NCBI RefSeq assembly: GCF_024679095.1
Contig: NC_066512.1
Coordinates: 13,981,536-14,045,535, forward strand
Source: Eriocheir sinensis
Lineage: Eukaryota; Arthropoda; Malacostraca; Decapoda; Varunidae
DNA: 64,000 bases
Reading direction: 5' to 3'
Part shown: positions 59,233 through 64,000 of the stretch, in pieces
How the letters are laid out: each line of letters opens with the position of its first letter
How positions within the stretch are numbered: position 1 is the stretch's first letter
The notes under the pieces: model-generated
What the model was told of the DNA's origin: nothing
The model's input: only the letters and a program-made list of their open reading frames with translations
Databases searched by the model: none
Made by a program: the position numbers and the translations under genes

Positions 59233-60270
59233 AGTTCTTATTAAATCACAATTATGAGTTCTACTGGCATGAATAAAGCTGTTTCCTCAATATACTAGAA
59301 AATAACGAATTAAAAAACCGCAGAAAAAAAAAATACCCCTGAAAGTGAGAGAAAATAAAGCGTCGAACTAGAAAAATAGGCGACGGGGTGAAACATTTAT
59401 CTGGCCCAAGAACAACTGGATGGATTTTTTTTTTACAGCAGAGAGCAACTCAAGGACAACAAAAAGAAAGTGAAGAAAAAAAGCCCGCTAACTGTTGCTT
59501 CCACAAAGCGAAAAGCTGTTGAGTTTCCTCGGCGAGTGCTGGTCAGTAATGTGCGCCTGTCACACATGCAGCGTCCGGGTGTTCAACAATACACTCCAAG
59601 CGTTCCTTGGCACTTCAAAAACTTTGATTTTCGTGATTTTGGAGACGGTAAGGACACGGTGTCTTTAAAGCGGCACTCGCCGCGCGCCTGACCAACCTGA
59701 GAGGAACCAAACACGGTGTGTGTGTGTGTGTGTGTGTGTGTCACGCTGACCTTCCTAAGGTTAAGACGTTGACTTTTTGCTCCGCTGCTATGTGGTGCCA
59801 ACTAGCCTTTTTCCTCTGCTTTTGTGGTGTGCTTTGAGGCGTTCTGTGCTTCTGGGAGCTTGCTGCTGTGCTGGAGGACTACACAATCAGGAGGATTACC
59901 ACTACCTGCATACTCCAGACTGCTAAGTGTTCTGATTTAGTATTTACCTAGTTAGATAGTGATCCACAGTTACTTCTAGGCCACGTGTATTAAGCTTCCC
60001 ACACCTACACTAACTTCAACACTCTTTCACGCGAACCCAGTGCTACACGGTTTTATATTGCGTTTGTGTTTTCTTTTCCTTCTACTATTAGGATACTTTA
60101 CTGTTTTGTAATAATAGGAACACGTGAATCAGGCGCGCCAAGCTATGTTAATTTCTAAGTCCACACAAAACACTAGATAATTCACCTTTCCACCCAAACC
60201 TAGTGACCACAGTTATTATCGTATTTACGTAAGTGATTTCTCAGTATAATAATATAGGCACGTATTTTGT
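59233..60270. other. Mostly unassigned; LINE tail scrap and GT run
   Basis: 59425-59500 is the complement of the Jockey-like LINE 3' tail (cagagagcaactcaagg, then a Lys-like A-rich stretch). A (GT)n run is at 59716-59740. The rest, toward 60270, is AT-rich and may be 5' sequence of the next LINE. No gene seen. Confidence 0.5.
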
Positions 60271-62960
60271 ATTGGTAGGTAGAAATAACCGCGCTTTTTT
60301 TTCCAAGACACACCCTTTTCCCTAGGGAGTTGACCTGACTGCGACCCGACAGCAGTTGCTGGTTTGTTATTGTTCTGCTTCGTCTTAGTAGGTAGAAAAA
60401 AAGCGCGGCATTTTTCCTAGATACACGTTTTTCCCGAGATTTGACCTGACGACCTCACCGCAGCTGTGGACTTTTGTTATTGTCTTAACGCACCAAATTA
60501 TTTTCGTCTTGCCTCACCCATATCTTCACCATGCCGTCCCTCAAGCGCTGTTCCAGGTGTGGCCTTCGCATGGCCAAGCAGTACTTTCTTTCCAAGGACG
60601 TTTGTAGGTTCTGCGTTAAGACTCAGAAGGATGATCAGAGGATCATAGAGATACAGAATAGGGTTACGACTCTCGCCGCCCAGGTAGACTTATTAGTTAG
60701 TGCAGCAGCAATAAGCCCCACCTCCTCCTCTTCCCCTTCCTCTTCCTCTTCCTCCTCCTTTAAAATTTTTCAAGGCCCTGAAGAACATAATCTTGCATTG
60801 ACCGAAATTGATATCAGCGAAGTGCGTGCGTACCTGCAGAAAATAGATCCAAATAAATCTCCGGACCCCGACAATTTATCTCCTCGCGTGTTGAGAGAAT
60901 GTAGTCAACAGCTACACTTACCCATAACATTAATATTCAACAAGTCATTAGCACAGGTCAGTGTGCCTCTCGAGTGGAAAAAGGCCAATATTACCCAGAT
61001 CTTTAAAAAAAGGAGATAAAAAACAAGCCAGCAATTATCGTCCCATCAGCCTTACGTCTGTCCTAATTAAACTATTCGAAAAAATAGTCAGGGATAAGAT
61101 GATCACTTTCCTTGAAACAAATGAGTTGATAACTGATAGTCAGCATGGATTTCGTAGTAATCGATCTTGCCTTACCGACCTATTAACCTTTTTCAACGAT
61201 GTTTATACATGTTGGGACGCCCGAAGCCCATATGCCGTAATTTACTTATATTTTCAGAAAGCGTTTGATAAAGCTCCTCACGTTAGGTTTATTTCAAAAC
61301 TGCGTTCCCACGGTATTAACGACCATCTATGTGCGTGAATTCATGACTGGCTCACCAACAGAGAACAACGTGTAGTTCTTAATGGTGAAGCATCGGATTG
61401 GCAACCCGTCACCAGTGGCGTGCCCCAAGGTTCGGTCCTGGGGCCAACACTATTCATAATTTACGTGAACGACTTAGAAACTGATATCCTATCAAAAGTA
61501 GCCAAATTCGCCGACGACACCAAATTAGGAGGTACGGTTATGAACAGTCAAAATTGCGAGAAAATTCAATCAGACTTAATAAGACTTGCCGACTGGAGCG
61601 AAAAATGGCAAATGAGTTTTAACGTAGATAAATGTTAAGTAATGCACATAGGTGAAAAAAATCCTAACTTTATATATCAGATTCAAGGACATGAGCTCAG
61701 CGAAGTAAAACAAGAAAAAGATCTTGGTGTCATTATCAGTAACACACTTAAAATGAGTGATCAATGTTCTGCAGCGAGTAAAAAAGCCAATATGATGTTG
61801 GGATTAGTCTAAAGAAACTTTGATTATAAATCACCCGAACTTATGAAGAGACTATATTTAGCATTTGTTAGACCAAACCTAGAATACGCCGTTCAGTTCT
61901 GGTCACTGAACTTTATCAAAGATCAAGTTTTGCTAGAAAAGATACAGCGACGAGCAACCAAACAAATTCCAGCGCGCCGAAACTTGCCATATGACGAGCG
62001 TTTAAAGCGTTTAGATATGTCTTCCCTAAAAAAGCGAAGGATAAGAGGGGACTTAATTGAATTGTTAAAAATCCTTAATGGATTCGACAACATTAACCCA
62101 GATAGTCTATTTCAGAGAGACAACAACACAATAACACGCAGCAACAATATGAAGGTAAAGGGAAACCGATGTAACACATTGGTGCGCAGAAGTTTTTTCA
62201 ATAATAGAGTCGTCGATCACTGGAATAGACTCGCACCGTCAGTAGTTAGCGCACAGAGTATCAATAGCTTAAAGTCTTAATTGGATAAGTACTTCAGGGA
62301 TATAAGATTATGCTGACCCTTCTTCGCATGTTTTCAGACAGATTGGAGCAAGACCTCAACCTAAATCCATATTATTCTCCCCCACAACCTAGATTGCAAG
62401 TAGCGTAAGTTAACAATAGAGTAAAGCAACAGTTAATGTCCGCATGACAGATGGAGTGAGGTGTGGGTGCAGCAATGTGACAGGTTACTGGTGCGTGCCT
62501 AGTACCGCCGGTAAAACGAGGATCAAGCCTCCACCTGTGCCCCTGAATCTACACCTCACCCATCGTGAATATTAAGGGGTATTCTGGGGCTGCCCTGTGT
62601 AGGCCACTCGGCCTCTTTCGGCCTCCCTGTGTTTCTGTGTTATTATGTTCTTATGTAATGAAGTCATTTTCACCCACAGCTTAGGTTACCAGAAGTGTAA
62701 GTTAAGGGTAGTAATTCCCTCTTATTTCTGTCTTTACTGTAAAATTTCAATGTCCCTTTCTTCCTTAAATGTACATGGTGTTCTCTTCTAACTATTTCCT
62801 GCCAACACGTTGCCGGAGGGAGAGATGGGTGGGGAGGAGCCTTCATCTATTCTGTCCTGTCATACCACACGTAGATTACTAGTAGTAGCGGTAGTAAACA
62901 GACACCCTCGCCATAGACCGATAGGTCTTCTGGTGTCTGTTCTTCCTATGTATTCCTATG
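60271..62960 (+). mobile_element. CR1-like LINE, family A copy 3, with 5' end and internal deletion
   Basis: The 5' untranslated region has two diverged repeats (taggtagaaa...gcgc at 60278 and 60390). ORF1 starts at 60531, MPSLKRCSRCGLRMAKQYFL, with CxxC...CRFC, followed by a coiled segment and a Ser run. At about 60765 it passes directly into ORF2 (FQGPEEHNLALTEIDISEV, NKSPDPDNLSP), so ORF1 C terminus, endonuclease and linker are missing. RT continues through shifts and stops at 61015, 61336 and 61636: [38 protein letters not shown], then [17 protein letters not shown]. The 3' part has the double tail and hairpin (62896-62942). Confidence 0.85.
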
Positions 62961-64000
62961 TATTCCTCTTCCTCTTTTTCCTCGTCCTTCCCCTTCATCA
63001 CTGGCTTTGGTATTCTCTTCTCCCAAACAGCAGCCACTCCCATCCTCCTCCTCCTCCTCAACCGTCTCCACTCTCCCCTCTTCCCAACAAGCCCCCGGCT
63101 CCACCTGTTCCCCTTCCATTTCTTCCTCGTCGTCCTCCCCTCCATTATCGGCTTTGGTATTCTCTTCTCTCACACAGCAGCCCCTCCCATCCTCCTCCTG
63201 CTCCTCCTCCTCGACCGTTTCCAATCTCCCCTCTTCCCACCCCTCCTCCTCCTCCTCCTCCTCCTCCTCCTCCTCCTCCTCCTCCTCCTCCTCCCCCTTT
63301 CCTCTTCCGTCCCCCCTCTCCCCTCTTCCCACCCCCCCTCCTCCTCCTCCTTCTCCTCCTTTCCCTCTTTCTCCTCCTCGTCCTCCGCCTCCTCGTTCGT
63401 CCCTCCCTCCCACACCTGTCCCTCACCTTCCCTTTCCCCCTCTTCCTCCTCCCTCTCCTCGCCCGCTCCTCCCTCCCCCCCTCACCCTCCCTTTCTCCTC
63501 CTCCTCCTTCCTTTTCCTTCTCCCCCTCCTCCTCCTCCTCCTCGTCCTCCCCATAATCCTCCTCCTCCCCAACATCCTCCTCTCCCTCTCCCTCTTCCTT
63601 CTCCTCCTCCTCCTCCTCCTCCTCCTCCTCTTCCTCTTCTCCACCTTCAACCTCTTTCCTCCCTTCCCGCTCTCCCCTCCCCCCTTCACCCACCCCTCCT
63701 TCTGGTCCCTCTCCTGGCCGCCGGGTGCTTGTTGTTGGTGATAGTCAGGTGCGTTATGTTGACAGGTATTTTTGCTCCAAGGATAAGAACAGGACGAGGG
63801 TGTGTTTCCCAGGGGCAGGGGTGGGCCATATATCAGACAGGATTGAGGCGTGTATGGCAAGCGAGGGATCGAACCCCATTGTCTTTCTCAGCTGTGGCGG
63901 AAACGACGTTTCCCGTGTGCCAAGCGAGGACCTTCTCCGGCGTTTTAGGGAATTGTTAGGTAGGATACGAAGCGCTGGTGGGTCGCCAGTAGTGTGTGGC
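62961..64000 (+). pseudogene. LINE ORF1 with expanded Ser/Pro linker and GDSL-like domain, runs off window
   Basis: From about 63719 a clean frame reads RRVLVVGDSQVRYVDRYF, RTRVCFPGAGVGHIS, PIVFLSCGGNDVSRVPSEDL and RRFRELLGRIRSAGG, to the window edge. GDSQ and GGND are blocks I and III of the SGNH/GDSL fold, which CR1-type ORF1 proteins carry. Upstream, 63000-63715 is (TCC)n-rich, coding Ser/Pro in all frames. It includes a tandem repeat with ggctttggtattctcttctc (63002 and 63151). The tract probably is the linker of ORF1, enlarged and now out of frame. No start or N-terminal zinc motif was found. Confidence 0.65.
63225..63300. repeat. TCC array
   Basis: Pure (CTC)n within the Ser/Pro tract. 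Confidence 0.93.

Overview
The window is nuclear DNA of an animal, very probably a decapod crustacean and perhaps a crab. The signs are intron-split genes with GT-AG borders, very high microsatellite content, tRNA-derived SINEs, and many degraded LINEs of types common in decapod genomes. The species call is inference. Only two host genes are clear: a serine carboxypeptidase of the CPVL (vitellogenic carboxypeptidase-like) group and a Sidestep-type immunoglobulin/fibronectin receptor. Nearly everything else is repeats.

Layout: 1-9.4 kb holds CPVL copy A on the minus strand (exons 4 to 1; its 3' end lies left of the window). A 5.7-kb spacer follows, holding a THAP-domain ORF, a broken FEN/XPG-like nuclease with a C-terminal CXC cysteine cluster, a 326-bp AT array and a fold-back element built on a 76-bp satellite. 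CPVL copy B starts on the plus strand at 15234, so A and B form a head-to-head inverted duplication that includes introns. Copy B exons 1-6 end at 21273, shortly before a 100-N gap (22224-22323). Exons 7-9 sit on the minus strand at 41026-37159, inside the contig 22324-41903, which ends at a second 100-N gap (41904-42003). Reversing that contig restores one 474-residue gene. It also rejoins a LINE in frame with no missing base, and puts the same GAGT repeat on both sides of the LINE. The contig is therefore almost certainly placed backwards.

The contig 22324-41903 otherwise holds CR1-like LINEs with nested SINE, Jockey-like and piggyBac-type MITE insertions, a Mutator-like transposase relic, a Jockey-like ORF1 with PHD finger and zinc knuckles, and an uninterrupted 719-residue CR1 ORF2 inside a CPVL intron. 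From 42 to 57 kb the minus strand carries five positions of the Sidestep-like gene: end of an Ig domain, a split FN3 domain and a transmembrane exon. CR1 and SINE copies lie in its introns, and large GA or GT arrays abut its splice donors. From 57 to 64 kb there is a Jockey-like LINE, an internally deleted CR1 copy with its 5' end, and the start of another LINE ORF1 (GDSL-like domain) that runs off the window.

The most rewarding observations are the misoriented contig, the changed substrate-binding residues in both CPVL copies, the nuclease-CXC/THAP unit with inverted flanks, a hairpin at CR1 3' ends shared by several families, and microsatellites that start at splice donors.
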